Shown here in pieces: positions 1 to 8,218 of a stretch of 64,000 nucleotides of DNA. The translations under genes and the position numbers were made by a program. The notes under the pieces were generated by a model. It saw only the letters and a program-made list of their open reading frames with translations, did no database searches and was not told where the DNA came from. This stretch comes from DATLNM01 sp035536775 (GTDB lineage: Bacteria > Actinomycetota > CADDZG01 > WHSQ01): NCBI GenBank assembly GCA_035536775.1, contig DATLNM010000028.1, forward strand, positions 1 to 64,000. Direction: 5' to 3'. The stretch's first letter is position 1. Each line of letters begins with the position of its first letter.

Positions 1-967
1 CTCGTTATGCGCGATGGCTTGCCTTCGTTTGGGGCCCTCCCTGGACATCATCGAAAAGGACCTGCTGGGCTACGGGCGACGTCCTGCCGAGAAGGTCGAG
101 GGTGTTTACCGCTACAAGACCTTGGCTCGGGCCACCGAAGCGCGCTTTTTGGAGCGCGGACAGGATGGGGGAGCCGTCACCGCTCTTCTGGCCTGGGGAT
201 TCGACACCGGGGAGCTGGATGGAGCGGTGGTTGCGAAACCATCGGATTCCGTGCCGTGGTTGGACGAACCGGCGTTGGTTCGCTCGACCGACGAGCTACT
301 CGCGAGCGCGGGATCCAGGTACACGTATTGCGCAACCCCTCTTGGCCTGAAGAAAGCAGCGGAAGCGAAGTGCAAGAGCGTCGCACTGGTCGGTGTCTCG
401 TGTGAATCGACTGCGGTAAGACAACTTGCCGCTGAAGGGATCAAACGGTGGACTCGTAATCTGAAGCTCGTCATCGGGCTGATGTGCACCGAGACGTTCG
501 ACTACGACGCGTTCATGGTCGGCAAGGTCCAAGAGGAACTCGGCATCGACCTAGCCGACGTCGACAAAGTCAACGTCAAGGGCAAGGTCATCGTGACCTT
601 GAACGACGGACGCGACATCGATATCCCGCTGAAGGAAGCACGTCCGTTCGCCAATGAATGGTGTCACCACTGTCCCGATTTCTCGGCTGAGCATGCGGAT
701 CTGTCGTGCGGCGGACTCGGCATGGACGGATGGACGATGATCCTCGTCCGCTCAGAGGCAGGCGAGGACTACCTGAAGAGGGCGGTCGAAGCAGGTGTCC
801 TCGAGCTTCGCGACGCAGAGGAAGAGCCCCACGCTTTGGAAGTGATGGATCGCCTGGCAAAGAAACAGCGTGCCCGCGTCGGGCCGTTCGACCCGCACGC
901 CAACGCCTCGTACGCCACGGCACAGGCGTTGCAGGCGGCAAGAGAGGAAGCTCTGAGCGAGGGTTAG
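1..967 (+). CDS. Coenzyme F420 hydrogenase/dehydrogenase beta subunit (FrhB) family protein, 5' end cut by window edge
   Basis: The reading frame is open to the left edge; residues SLCAMACLRLG run into the window, so the ATG at 14 is probably internal and the gene starts upstream. The fragment is a FrhB-like flavin/iron-sulfur protein: the C-terminal domain shows the clustered cysteines CHHCPDF followed by ADLSCGGLG and DGWTMILVRSEAG, which is typical of FrhB C-terminal domains, and the N-terminal CAMAC looks like the end of a [4Fe-4S] motif. Family members move electrons between flavin, iron-sulfur centres and F420 or other partners in the cytoplasm. The physiological partner is not visible. 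Its stop codon interlocks with that of the convergent neighbour (TTAG, 964-967). Confidence 0.75.
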   Translation, partial: SLCAMACLRLGPSLDIIEKDLLGYGRRPAEKVEGVYRYKTLARATEARFLERGQDGGAVTALLAWGFDTGELDGAVVAKPSDSVPWLDEPALVRSTDELLASAGSRYTYCATPLGLKKAAEAKCKSVALVGVSCESTAVRQLAAEGIKRWTRNLKLVIGLMCTETFDYDAFMVGKVQEELGIDLADVDKVNVKGKVIVTLNDGRDIDIPLKEARPFANEWCHHCPDFSAEHADLSCGGLGMDGWTMILVRSEAGEDYLKRAVEAGVLELRDAEEEPHALEVMDRLAKKQRARVGPFDPHANASYATAQALQAAREEALSEG

Positions 968-1263
968 ACGACCTCGAAGTGCCGGATGATCGGGTTCTGC
1001 TGGAAGAGCTTCCGTAACTCGGCTAGCGCGACCGCATAATCGTTCGTAGCCGTGGCACGTTCGATCGCCTCGACCGAATCCCAGCGGGAGATCGCACATA
1101 CCTCGACGAGATCGCCGGAATGTTCGTCCACACCAACGTTGAACTCGACCCCGTGACACCCCTCGAACCCATCGAAAGCCGCACTTACCTGGTCCCTGAA
1201 CAGCTGGATCGCGCGCGGTACGTCGTCGGGGTCCATCGTCGTGTCGAAGATGCGGATGATCAC
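964..1263 (-). CDS. Small dimeric alpha-beta barrel (ABM/Dabb-like) protein
   Basis: About 99 residues. I place the start at the GTG (1261-1263) because it follows an AAAGGACG ribosome site in the minus strand and begins directly with the first beta strand (VIIRIFDTTMDPDD); a longer frame to 1296 exists but lacks a better site. The pattern of an 'IIRIF' strand, a helix (AIQLFRDQVSAAFDGFEG), 'VEVCAISRWDS' and a final helix matches ferredoxin-like dimeric alpha-beta barrels such as antibiotic-biosynthesis monooxygenase or stress-response Dabb proteins. No catalytic residue can be assigned, so the function is unknown. It lies convergent to the FrhB gene and in tandem behind the metallophosphoesterase. 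Confidence 0.5.
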   Translation of the reverse strand: MIIRIFDTTMDPDDVPRAIQLFRDQVSAAFDGFEGCHGVEFNVGVDEHSGDLVEVCAISRWDSVEAIERATATNDYAVALAELRKLFQQNPIIRHFEVV

Positions 1264-1276
1264 GGCATTCGTCCTT

Positions 1277-2125
1277 TCATACGGACCACGCTCCACGGTT
1301 GAACATCCCGGCGACCTGAGGGTTCAGGGAGAGCCTTCTTTCGTTGTTGACGTACGTCGCCATCACGATCTCGCCTATCCCGGGATACCGCTGAACGATG
1401 CGCACGCGCTCACTGTCGATCTCTACGACGTTGTAGGAGGGCCGCGTGTAGCCGCGCACCCTATGACTCGTCGCGGTGCCGGAGTTGACCAGCAGCATCT
1501 CGCCGAACTGCCACACGTTAGGAACGTGTTTGTGACCACACAGCACCAGGCTGACATTGAGCTCTGTAAGCAGCGCAAGGACGTCGCCGGCGTCCCACAC
1601 GATGTTTCGTTCGCGTCCCGTGCCGGGGACCGAAACAAGGTGATGGTGGATCACGAAGATGCGGTAGTCGTCGGGCCACTCATATGCCTCGCGGATCCAG
1701 TCGTACCGGAGGTGGCCAACTTCTCCCTCAGCGAGGTCGGGCTTGGCCGAATTCACGGCGACGACTGTCGCGTATCGCTCGCTTGACCCGGCCCCCTCAC
1801 TCGTCCTGAACGGGAGCCGCATAACGCGATCGGATTTCCCGAACGCGTCTCTGAAGTGGAGGAAGCCGACGTTCATCAGGTCGTGGTTGCCGGGGATGAC
1901 CAACATCTTGTGATCCGAGAGGCGGTCGAGGTAACGCTTGGCTTGCCGCCATTCAGGCGCGTAGCCGGCCGACGTCAGATCTCCGACAACGGCGACGAGG
2001 TCCGGCTTGAGGGCGTCGATCTCTTCCAGAGCGTGGTCCATCAAGCCTTCGTCGAACATGGGATGGCCGCAATGGATGTCAGAGATCTGCGCGATGGTGA
2101 GATGGTCGCCCCGCATATGGGTCAT
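1277..2125 (-). CDS. Calcineurin-like metallophosphoesterase
   Basis: About 282 residues from the ATG at 2125. All five signature blocks of the calcineurin-like metallophosphatase fold are present in order: SDIHCG near residue 15, GDLTSAG, GNHD, the HHH block (FVIHHHLVS) and GHKH. This supports a two-metal phosphoesterase. The architecture resembles the CpdA/Icc class that can hydrolyse cyclic nucleotides, but the substrate cannot be read from sequence. The frame extends far upstream on the opposite strand of the acyltransferase gene; that extension is a high-GC shadow. The start lies 24 bases from the divergent acyltransferase start, with a shared promoter core between them. Confidence 0.8.
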   Translation of the reverse strand: MTHMRGDHLTIAQISDIHCGHPMFDEGLMDHALEEIDALKPDLVAVVGDLTSAGYAPEWRQAKRYLDRLSDHKMLVIPGNHDLMNVGFLHFRDAFGKSDRVMRLPFRTSEGAGSSERYATVVAVNSAKPDLAEGEVGHLRYDWIREAYEWPDDYRIFVIHHHLVSVPGTGRERNIVWDAGDVLALLTELNVSLVLCGHKHVPNVWQFGEMLLVNSGTATSHRVRGYTRPSYNVVEIDSERVRIVQRYPGIGEIVMATYVNNERRLSLNPQVAGMFNRGAWSV

Positions 2126-2134
2126 GTGGGTCCG

Positions 2135-2141
2135 TATGATA
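2135..2141. promoter_or_regulatory. Bidirectional -10 element TATGATA between divergent genes
   Basis: The heptamer TATGATA reads TATGAT on the plus strand (2135-2140) and TATCAT on the minus strand (2141-2136). It sits 9 bases before the plus GTG at 2150 and 10 bases before the minus ATG at 2125, so both transcripts would have leaders of only about 2 to 4 bases. Neither direction has a clear -35 hexamer. Promoter use is inferred from position only. Confidence 0.45.
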
Positions 2142-2149
2142 GGTGGCGC

Positions 2150-2830
2150 GTGGAACCTATCTATGTCCTCCTGCGATCCGTGCTCCTTCCATGGTTGCAT
2201 CTGTGGTTCCGCTGGACGATCGAGGGAGCGGAGAACATCCCCGCGCGCGGACCGGCCATCCTGGCCTTCAACCACATCGCGTTCCTGGATCCGCTCGCCG
2301 CGGCGTACGTCGTCGACCGTACGGGACGGCGCCCCCGCTTCCTCGCGAAGTCTGAGCTCTTCCAGGACAAGCGGATCCGATGGCTGCTGAAGGGCGCCGG
2401 TCAGATCGAGGTTCGCAGGGGAACGAGAGACGCGCCGATCGCGCTCGACAAGGCAGTCAAAGCGTTGAGCAAGGGTGAGATCATCGTCATCTTCCCGGAG
2501 GGGACGATCACAACAGACCCCGACCTCTATCCGATGGACGCTAAGTCGGGGCTCGCGCGCCTTGCTCTCGCAACGAGCGCACCCGTCATCCCCTGTGCCT
2601 TGTGGGGCACACAGAACGTCTGGCCGAAGGGCTTCGAAGCGCATTGGCGCCCGCGCCAAGACATCCTCGTGCGGGTAGGCGAACCTATGCCTGTGGAGGG
2701 TGACCTCGAGGATCGAGGGTCGTGGGATGGCTTAGGAGCTGCTGTCATGGAACGCATCGCCCTCTTGCTGGCGAGCCTGCGGCCTGTGGTTCCCGACCGG
2801 AGACGCCCTCTCAAGAAGAGTGCCGCGTGA
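2150..2830 (+). CDS. 1-acyl-sn-glycerol-3-phosphate acyltransferase (PlsC family)
   Basis: About 226 residues from a GTG preceded by AGGTGG. The family motifs are clear: NHIAFLD (NHx4D catalytic motif I) near residue 40, a KSELFQ region, and FPEGT (motif III) near residue 111, followed by VIPCALWGT. The enzyme would acylate lysophosphatidate at the inner membrane surface. An N-terminal hydrophobic stretch (YVLLRSVLLPWLHLW) could anchor it. Its last base overlaps the gpsA GTG (GTGA), so the two genes are translationally coupled and together cover glycerol-3-phosphate formation and acylation. Specificity for lysophosphatidate over another acceptor is inferred. Confidence 0.8.
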   Translation: MEPIYVLLRSVLLPWLHLWFRWTIEGAENIPARGPAILAFNHIAFLDPLAAAYVVDRTGRRPRFLAKSELFQDKRIRWLLKGAGQIEVRRGTRDAPIALDKAVKALSKGEIIVIFPEGTITTDPDLYPMDAKSGLARLALATSAPVIPCALWGTQNVWPKGFEAHWRPRQDILVRVGEPMPVEGDLEDRGSWDGLGAAVMERIALLLASLRPVVPDRRRPLKKSAA

Positions 2831-3864
2831 CGAAGCTAGCGTTCATCGGCGCGGGTTCGTGGGGAACCGCAACGGCGTCTCTCGTCGCGCGCAAGGGGGA
2901 GTACGAGACCGTTCTTTGGGCGCGACGTCCCGAGCTTGCCGAGACGATCAACCTCTATCACGAGAATCCTCAATACCTCCCTGATACCGAGCTTCCCGAG
3001 AGTCTCATGGCGACCAACGACCTCGAGGAGGCCCTGACCGGAGCCGAGATCGTCGTGATGGGTGTTCCGTCGCACGGGTTCCGGACGGTCCTTCGAGACG
3101 TTGCGGCGATAGCCGGGCCCAAGCCTTGCTACGTCAGCCTCACCAAGGGTCTCGAGGTGGATCGACGTAAGCGCATGTCCGAGGTTCTCGCAGAAGAGGT
3201 CGAAGGCATCGGTGACTCCTGCATCGCGGTGCTGACCGGTCCCAACCTGGCAAAAGAGGTCGTCAAAGGATTTCCGGCCGCGTCGACCGTGGCATGTGCG
3301 GACGAGGCGACGTCACGCCGGCTACAGCAGATCTTCAACTCTCCCGGCTTCCGCTGTTACTCGAACACCGATGTCGCCGGGTGTGAGCTCGGCGGCGCGC
3401 TGAAGAACGTCATCGCGATCGCGGCCGGGATGGCCGACGGTATGGGTCTCGGAGACAACACCAAGGCGACCGTGATGACGCGTGGGCTCGCGGAGATGGC
3501 GCGGTTCGCGGTCAAGTTCGGCGCACAGCCGTTGACGCTGCTCGGCCTCGCAGGGGTCGGCGACCTCATCGCTACGTGCGCCAGTCCCCAGTCGAGGAAC
3601 CACTCCGTCGGCATCGAGCTTGGCAAGGGCCGCACGATCGAAGACATCCTGGCCTCGATGAACATGGTTGCCGAGGGCGTGAAGAGCTGCAAGCCGATCT
3701 ACGAGCTCGGTGCCGAGAGAGACGTGTGGATGCCGATCACCGAGAACGTCGTCAACATCTGTCACAAAGGCGCGACAGTCGATCAGCTGATGCAGGATCT
3801 CCTCAGCCGCGAGATCCGTTCCGAATTCGAGGGTTTCGAGGACTCGATTTCGTCAAGCGTCTAG
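2827..3864 (+). CDS. gpsA: Glycerol-3-phosphate dehydrogenase [NAD(P)+]
   Basis: 345 residues, normal length. It makes sn-glycerol-3-phosphate from dihydroxyacetone phosphate for phospholipid synthesis. The Rossmann motif GAGSWGTA is at residues 8-15, followed by LWARRPE, the VSLTKG segment, GPNLAKEV and the catalytic-lysine block GALKNVIAIAAG. The GTG start overlaps the acyltransferase stop by four bases, which supports coupling. The 3' end overlaps the convergent PLP-enzyme gene by 12 bases. Confidence 0.95.
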   Translation: MTKLAFIGAGSWGTATASLVARKGEYETVLWARRPELAETINLYHENPQYLPDTELPESLMATNDLEEALTGAEIVVMGVPSHGFRTVLRDVAAIAGPKPCYVSLTKGLEVDRRKRMSEVLAEEVEGIGDSCIAVLTGPNLAKEVVKGFPAASTVACADEATSRRLQQIFNSPGFRCYSNTDVAGCELGGALKNVIAIAAGMADGMGLGDNTKATVMTRGLAEMARFAVKFGAQPLTLLGLAGVGDLIATCASPQSRNHSVGIELGKGRTIEDILASMNMVAEGVKSCKPIYELGAERDVWMPITENVVNICHKGATVDQLMQDLLSREIRSEFEGFEDSISSSV

Positions 3865-5031
3865 CGCGCTGATCAGGTCTTCGATCAAGTCATCGGGATC
3901 CTCGAGCCCCACGGACAGCCTGCAGAAACCGGGTCCGATGCCGGCGGCTACCAACTCCTCGTCGCTGAGCTGAGTGTGGGTGATGGACGCGGCGTGAACG
4001 ATCAAGGAATGCGTCCCGCCAAGAGAGGCCGCGGCTTTGACGATCCTCAATGAGTCTTGAAAGTAGGACACCCGTTCCCGTCCGCCGCCGACGTCGAAAC
4101 CGAGGGTCCCCCCGCCCTTGCCTTCCAGCAATCCTTCTGCGAGTGCGTTGTTCGGATCGGTGGGGAGGCCGGGGTAGTAGACCTTCTCGATCGAGGAATG
4201 TCCGAGCAGCGCGTTGGCTATAGCCAGTGCTGAGGTGCTCGATCGCTCGACCCGAAGGTGGAGCGTCGCTATCCCTCTCAGTGAGAGCCAGGCGTTGAAC
4301 GGCGAGAACGTCGCCCCAAAGTCCCTGGCGACCGCTCGGACGGCATCGACCAGAGCGGGCTCCCCGCACACGATCCCTCCGATGAGGTCGTGGTGGCCGC
4401 CGAGATACTTCGTTGCCGAGTGAACCACCAAGGAGGCGCCATGTTCTAGTGGCCTGCACAGCACGGGGCTGGCAAAGGTGTTGTCCACGACGAGCGGGAT
4501 CCCCTCGCCGCGGGCGATCGCGGCCAGCGCCGGCAGATCGGCCACATCCAGGCGTGGATTGCCGATCGTTTCGCAATAGAGAAGCTTGGCACCAGCCGCC
4601 GCAGCACGGACGTCCTCGAGATCGTGAACGTCGGCGAACTCGGTGGTGATCCCGTAGCGCTCGAGTCGCCCTGAAAGGATCGAGTAGGTGTTGCCGTAGA
4701 GCTGACGCGCCGAGGCGATCTTGTCGCCAGACGAGCACAACCCGAGGAACACCGCCGAGATCGCTCCCATGCCCGACGCGAACGCCTCGGCATCGTCGGC
4801 GCCTTCGAGATCTGCGACGGCGGCCTCGAAGGCGTCGATCGTTGGGTTGGCCCAGCGGGTGTAGACGTAGCCCGCGCCGACCTTCTCGCTACTTGCCTTA
4901 GCGAATGCAGCTCCGTCCGAGAACGAATAGGTCGACGACTGGTCGAGGACGGGAGCTACCGGTGTCCCATCCTGCGGGGGCGGGCGGCGCGGGTGAACCG
5001 CGCGTGTCCCGATCCCAGTCGCGTGCTCCAG
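3853..5031 (-). CDS. Cys/Met metabolism PLP-dependent enzyme (cystathionine synthase/lyase type), probable CTG start
   Basis: About 392 residues of the transsulfuration family. Visible landmarks are YTRWANPT, the cofactor-phosphate region ASGMGAISAVF, CETIGNPRLDV, DNTFASP and the PLP-lysine block SATKYLGGH, then the family C-terminus GLEDPDDLIEDL. It could be cystathionine gamma-synthase, cystathionine gamma-lyase or methionine gamma-lyase; sequence alone does not decide. No ATG, GTG or TTG lies between the upstream gene's stop and the conserved GTRAVHP region. A CTG at 5029-5031 lies 8 bases after AGGAGGG (5046-5040), so I take CTG as the start. It follows the RAM-domain gene closely and is likely co-transcribed. 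Confidence 0.85.
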   Translation of the reverse strand: MEHATGIGTRAVHPRRPPPQDGTPVAPVLDQSSTYSFSDGAAFAKASSEKVGAGYVYTRWANPTIDAFEAAVADLEGADDAEAFASGMGAISAVFLGLCSSGDKIASARQLYGNTYSILSGRLERYGITTEFADVHDLEDVRAAAAGAKLLYCETIGNPRLDVADLPALAAIARGEGIPLVVDNTFASPVLCRPLEHGASLVVHSATKYLGGHHDLIGGIVCGEPALVDAVRAVARDFGATFSPFNAWLSLRGIATLHLRVERSSTSALAIANALLGHSSIEKVYYPGLPTDPNNALAEGLLEGKGGGTLGFDVGGGRERVSYFQDSLRIVKAAASLGGTHSLIVHAASITHTQLSDEELVAAGIGPGFCRLSVGLEDPDDLIEDLISALDA

Positions 5032-5044
5032 GTGCCGTTCCCTC

Positions 5045-5284
5045 CTAGAGGTGCACCACGGGGCAGGTGAGCGTGCGCGTGATCCCCTCGACCGCCTGGA
5101 TCCGAGCCACCACGAGCTTACCGAGGTCGTCGACATTGCCCGCAGCAGCGCGAACGATCACGTCGTAGGGACCGGTGACGTCCTCGGCCGCGTCGACGCC
5201 TTCGATCTCGCGGACCTCGCGTGCGACCTGAGCAGCTTTTCCGACCTCTGTCTGGATCAGGATGTAAGCCTGGACGTCCGCCAC
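5045..5284 (-). CDS. Stand-alone Lrp/AsnC ligand-binding (RAM) domain protein
   Basis: 79 residues from a GTG that follows AAGGAGG. The protein is only the RAM effector domain of Lrp/AsnC regulators: VQAYILIQTEVGKAAQVARE, then EDVTGPYDVIVRAAAGNVDDL and IQAVEGITRTLTCPVV. There is no helix-turn-helix. Such single-domain proteins usually bind small ligands, often amino acids, and assemble as oligomers. Being directly upstream of, and coupled to, a Cys/Met-type PLP enzyme suggests a sulfur amino acid as ligand; that is inference. Confidence 0.8.
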   Translation of the reverse strand: MADVQAYILIQTEVGKAAQVAREVREIEGVDAAEDVTGPYDVIVRAAAGNVDDLGKLVVARIQAVEGITRTLTCPVVHL

Positions 5285-5322
5285 ATTGCCTCCTTGGCCG
5301 GTGGATGTGAGAGAAAAACGGG

Positions 5323-5328
5323 AGTCTA
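5323..5328 (-). promoter_or_regulatory. Candidate -10 (TAGACT) for the RAM-domain/PLP-enzyme operon
   Basis: On the minus strand TAGACT spans 5328-5323, giving a leader of about 30 bases that carries AAGGAGG (5295-5289) before the GTG at 5284. No good -35 was seen. It shares the 101-base divergent spacer with the pckA promoter. Confidence 0.35.
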
Positions 5329-5351
5329 GCAGCACGTTTCCCCCAAACAGT

Positions 5352-5357
5352 TAGGCT
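5352..5357 (+). promoter_or_regulatory. Candidate -10 (TAGGCT) and ribosome site of pckA
   Basis: TAGGCT at 5352-5357 would start transcription near 5364, leaving a leader of about 22 bases that contains AAGGAG (5373-5378) seven bases before the ATG at 5386. This gene therefore uses a normal short leader, unlike many neighbours. Confidence 0.4.
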
Positions 5358-5385
5358 CGACGCCCCCTGACCAAGGAGCCGACAG

Positions 5386-6960
5386 ATGTCCTCGCCTGAT
5401 CTTGCCGGGATCTCGAACCCCGGCTCGGTCCATCTGAATCCGAGCGTGCCGGAGCTCGTCGAGCTCGCCATCGCTCGAGGCGAGGGCGTGCTGGCTGCCA
5501 CAGGTGCTTTGGTCACGACGACGGGCGACAGGACCGGGCGTTCACCGGTGGACCGGTTCGTGGTGGCGTCGGGGGAGACCAAGGACAAGGTCGATTGGGG
5601 CAAGGTGAACCAGGCCGTCGAGCCCGAGGTCTTCGACAAGCTCTACGACAAGGCGCGTGGTCACCTCGAAGGCCGTGACCTCTTCGTCATAGACGGCTAC
5701 GTCGGGGCGGCGCCCGAGCACAGGATCAAGCTGCGCGTGATCGCCGAGCTTGCATGGCACGCATTGTTTGCAAAGCAACTCTTCCGCCGACCCACGCCCG
5801 CAGAGCTCGAGATCTTCGAGCCGGAGTTCACGGTGCTTTCGGCTCCGGGGCTCGACGCGGTGCCCTCGGAAGACGGGACGAAGTCCAATGTCTTCATCGG
5901 TCTCGACCTCGAAGGCAAGCGTGTCTTGATCTGCGGAACGCACTACGCCGGCGAGCTGAAGAAGTCGATATTCGCGGCGGGCAACTACCTCTTCCCCGAG
6001 GCTGGAGTGCTGCCGATGCATTGCTCCGCGAATATCGGCTCGGCCGGCGACACCGCGCTGTTCTTCGGGTTGTCCGGGACGGGCAAGACGACCCTGTCTG
6101 CCGACCCCGAACGTGCGCTGATCGGTGACGACGAGCACGCATGGTCCGAGAACGGCATCTTCAACTTCGAGGGAGGGTGCTACGCGAAGTGCATCCGTCT
6201 CTCCCAGGCGAACGAGCCACAGATATGGGACGCGATCAGATTCGGGTCTGTCGTCGAGAACGTCATCGTCGATCCGGTCACGCGCTCGGTGGATTACGAC
6301 GACGACACGCTGACCGAGAACACGCGCGCGGCCTATCCACTTGAGTTCATCCCAGGTTTCGTCCCGGACGGGGTGGGGGGTCACCCGAAGACCATCGTCT
6401 TCCTGACGGCGGATGCGTTCGGGGTCCTTCCGCCAATCTCGCGGTTGTCACCGGATGCCGCGATGTATCACTTCCTCTCGGGATTCACTTCCAAGCTCGC
6501 GGGCACCGAAGCAGGACTGGGGAGCGAGCCGCAGGCCACGTTCTCAACCTGTTTCGGATCCCCTTTCCTTCCTCTCCCGGCGGGCACCTACGCAAAGATG
6601 CTGGGAGAGCGGATCGCGCGTTACGGCTCGAGCGTGTTCCTCGTCAACACAGGTTGGACGGGCGGCCCGTTCGGGATCGGCAAGCGAATGAGCCTTCCCT
6701 TGACCCGCGCGATGGTGAAAGCAGCGACGTCTGGGGCGCTCGACGATGTCGCGACGAAGACGCATCCGATCTTCAACCTCGAGGTACCGCTGAGCTGCCC
6801 CGGCGTTCCCGACGACGTTCTCGATCCGCAGGGGACGTGGCCCGACGCAGAGGCCTACGACAAGCAGGCGCGCGAACTTGCGGCGATGTTCGTCGAGAAC
6901 TTCAAGCGCTTCGAGTCGAGTGTTCCCGGTTCGGTAACTGCAGCCGGACCCGTCGTCTAG
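5386..6960 (+). CDS. pckA: Phosphoenolpyruvate carboxykinase (ATP)
   Basis: 524 residues, standard for the ATP-dependent family. It interconverts oxaloacetate and phosphoenolpyruvate, the entry to gluconeogenesis. Seen in order: DRTGRSPVDRF near residue 49, HCSANIG, the P-loop-like GLSGTGKTTLS near residue 228, the metal-binding GDDEHAW, the ENTRAAYPLEFIP block and YHFLSGFTSKLAGTE. The Ser-Gly-Thr-Gly-Lys-Thr loop marks the ATP form and separates it from the GTP enzyme common in many actinobacteria. The stop codon interlocks with that of the convergent dodecin gene (CTAG). Confidence 0.96.
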   Translation: MSSPDLAGISNPGSVHLNPSVPELVELAIARGEGVLAATGALVTTTGDRTGRSPVDRFVVASGETKDKVDWGKVNQAVEPEVFDKLYDKARGHLEGRDLFVIDGYVGAAPEHRIKLRVIAELAWHALFAKQLFRRPTPAELEIFEPEFTVLSAPGLDAVPSEDGTKSNVFIGLDLEGKRVLICGTHYAGELKKSIFAAGNYLFPEAGVLPMHCSANIGSAGDTALFFGLSGTGKTTLSADPERALIGDDEHAWSENGIFNFEGGCYAKCIRLSQANEPQIWDAIRFGSVVENVIVDPVTRSVDYDDDTLTENTRAAYPLEFIPGFVPDGVGGHPKTIVFLTADAFGVLPPISRLSPDAAMYHFLSGFTSKLAGTEAGLGSEPQATFSTCFGSPFLPLPAGTYAKMLGERIARYGSSVFLVNTGWTGGPFGIGKRMSLPLTRAMVKAATSGALDDVATKTHPIFNLEVPLSCPGVPDDVLDPQGTWPDAEAYDKQARELAAMFVENFKRFESSVPGSVTAAGPVV

Positions 6961-7160
6961 CTCTCGATCTCGAAGAAGATCCGCACCTCGGTGTGGTACT
7001 CGGTGATCACACCCTCTTCGACGGATCCGCTTGTCGAAATGATGTCGATCTTATTGATCTTGCGGATCGTTCGAGAGGCTTCCTTGAGGGCTTCCTGCGC
7101 CGCATGGTTCCAGCTGTCCGCCGACACACCGGTCAAGTCGATCGTGTTGATGACGCCCAT
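6957..7160 (-). CDS. Dodecin family protein
   Basis: 67 residues, the normal dodecin size, starting after GGAGGT. The fold pattern is clear: VINTIDLTGVSADSWNHAAQ, EALKEASRTIRKI, then IDIISTSGSVEEGVITEYHTEVRIFFEIE. Dodecins form hollow dodecamers in the cytoplasm that store or buffer flavins, and some bind other ligands. Aligning to the segment that carries the flavin-stacking tryptophan in the mycobacterial protein (LDWFEV), this protein reads INKIDI, so the tryptophan is replaced by lysine. Flavin binding is therefore uncertain. Confidence 0.85.
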   Translation of the reverse strand: MGVINTIDLTGVSADSWNHAAQEALKEASRTIRKINKIDIISTSGSVEEGVITEYHTEVRIFFEIES

Positions 7161-7205
7161 CTTCAGACCTCCACTTGTTCGGGCGTCCGGCCGAGCCCGT
7201 CCGCC

Positions 7206-7211
7206 TACGCT
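7206..7211 (+). promoter_or_regulatory. Candidate -10 (TACGCT) of the thiL-thiD operon
   Basis: TACGCT places the start site near 7218. That is downstream of the GTG at 7214 and upstream of the GTG at 7232, so it favours 7232 as the thiL start, with a GAGGG site (7220-7224) in the short leader. Confidence 0.35.
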
Positions 7212-7231
7212 GAGTGACCGAGGGTAGAGGA

Positions 7232-8218
7232 GTGACGGTATCGGACGCAGGGGAAGAGGCCCTGTTGCTCAGGATCCTCGAACGTGCTCCGCACCCCCCC
7301 GAGGGTGAGGTGTGGGCGGGAGATGATGCGGCCGCTCTCGCCACCCCCTCGACCGGCCGCCTGTTGGTGACCACGGACATGCTCGTCGAGGGGGTTGATT
7401 TCTCGCTTGACCACTTCTCGGGCGGTGACATCGGATGGAAGTGCGCCGCCGTCAACATTTCGGATATCGCCGCGATGGGTGGGATCGCGTCCCACGTGGT
7501 TGTCTCACTGGGCCTCCCGGGGGACGCACCCCAAGGCCTGTTCGAGGGGATCCTCGACGGGATCCTCGACATGGCAGCTTCCTGCGGCGTGGCACTCATC
7601 GGCGGGGACCTCAGCTCCGCAGCCGAAGTCGTTATCAGCGCGACCGCGCTCGGTCGCGCGCGCGGCCGCTTCGTCACGCGCTCCGGTGCGAGGGAGGGCG
7701 ACGTCCTCTGTGTGACCGGCAGCCTCGGCGGAGCCGCGGCTGGGTTAGGTCTGCTCCGGGGGGGCATCGCGGGAGACGACATGCTCGATAACGCGCGTCG
7801 CCGTCAGCTTCGGCCGTCTCCCCGCACGGAAGAAGGACCCCTCCTCGCGGAGCTCGGGGCGACCGCAATGATCGATCTGTCGGATGGCCTCGCCCGTGAC
7901 CTCGCCCGTCTCGCACGAGCGAGCGGGGTCGGATGCTCGATCGAGGCCTCCGCACTTCCGGTCGATCCCGCCGCGGCCGCAGCTTCTTCTATCCTCAAGA
8001 CCGACGCCACCTCACTCGCGGTCACTGGGGGAGAGGATTACGAGCTCCTCGTGGCCTTGCCTGAGGATCGCCTCGACGATGCGGTGTCAGAGATGGAGGG
8101 GCGTTCCGGACTGTCGGTTTTGGGAGCGCTCACGTCGGACCGGGCGATCTCGATCGCAGGGAGAGCCATCGAAAGTTGGGAGGAGGAAGCGTGGCAGCAC
8201 TTCCGCAGCCAGTCATGA
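7232..8218 (+). CDS. thiL: Thiamine-monophosphate kinase
   Basis: About 328 residues. ThiL phosphorylates thiamine monophosphate to the active diphosphate. Seen: the N-terminal metal/ATP site GDDAAAL, VTTDMLVEGVDFSL, AVNISDIAAMGG, GGDLSSA, VTGSLGGAAAG, MIDLSDGLARDL and GGEDYELL, all in family order. The start at GTG 7232 is chosen because of the GAGGG/AGAGGA site and the upstream hexamer; GTG 7214 would add six residues. It overlaps thiD, so the two thiamine genes form one operon. Confidence 0.93.
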   Translation: MTVSDAGEEALLLRILERAPHPPEGEVWAGDDAAALATPSTGRLLVTTDMLVEGVDFSLDHFSGGDIGWKCAAVNISDIAAMGGIASHVVVSLGLPGDAPQGLFEGILDGILDMAASCGVALIGGDLSSAAEVVISATALGRARGRFVTRSGAREGDVLCVTGSLGGAAAGLGLLRGGIAGDDMLDNARRRQLRPSPRTEEGPLLAELGATAMIDLSDGLARDLARLARASGVGCSIEASALPVDPAAAAASSILKTDATSLAVTGGEDYELLVALPEDRLDDAVSEMEGRSGLSVLGALTSDRAISIAGRAIESWEEEAWQHFRSQS

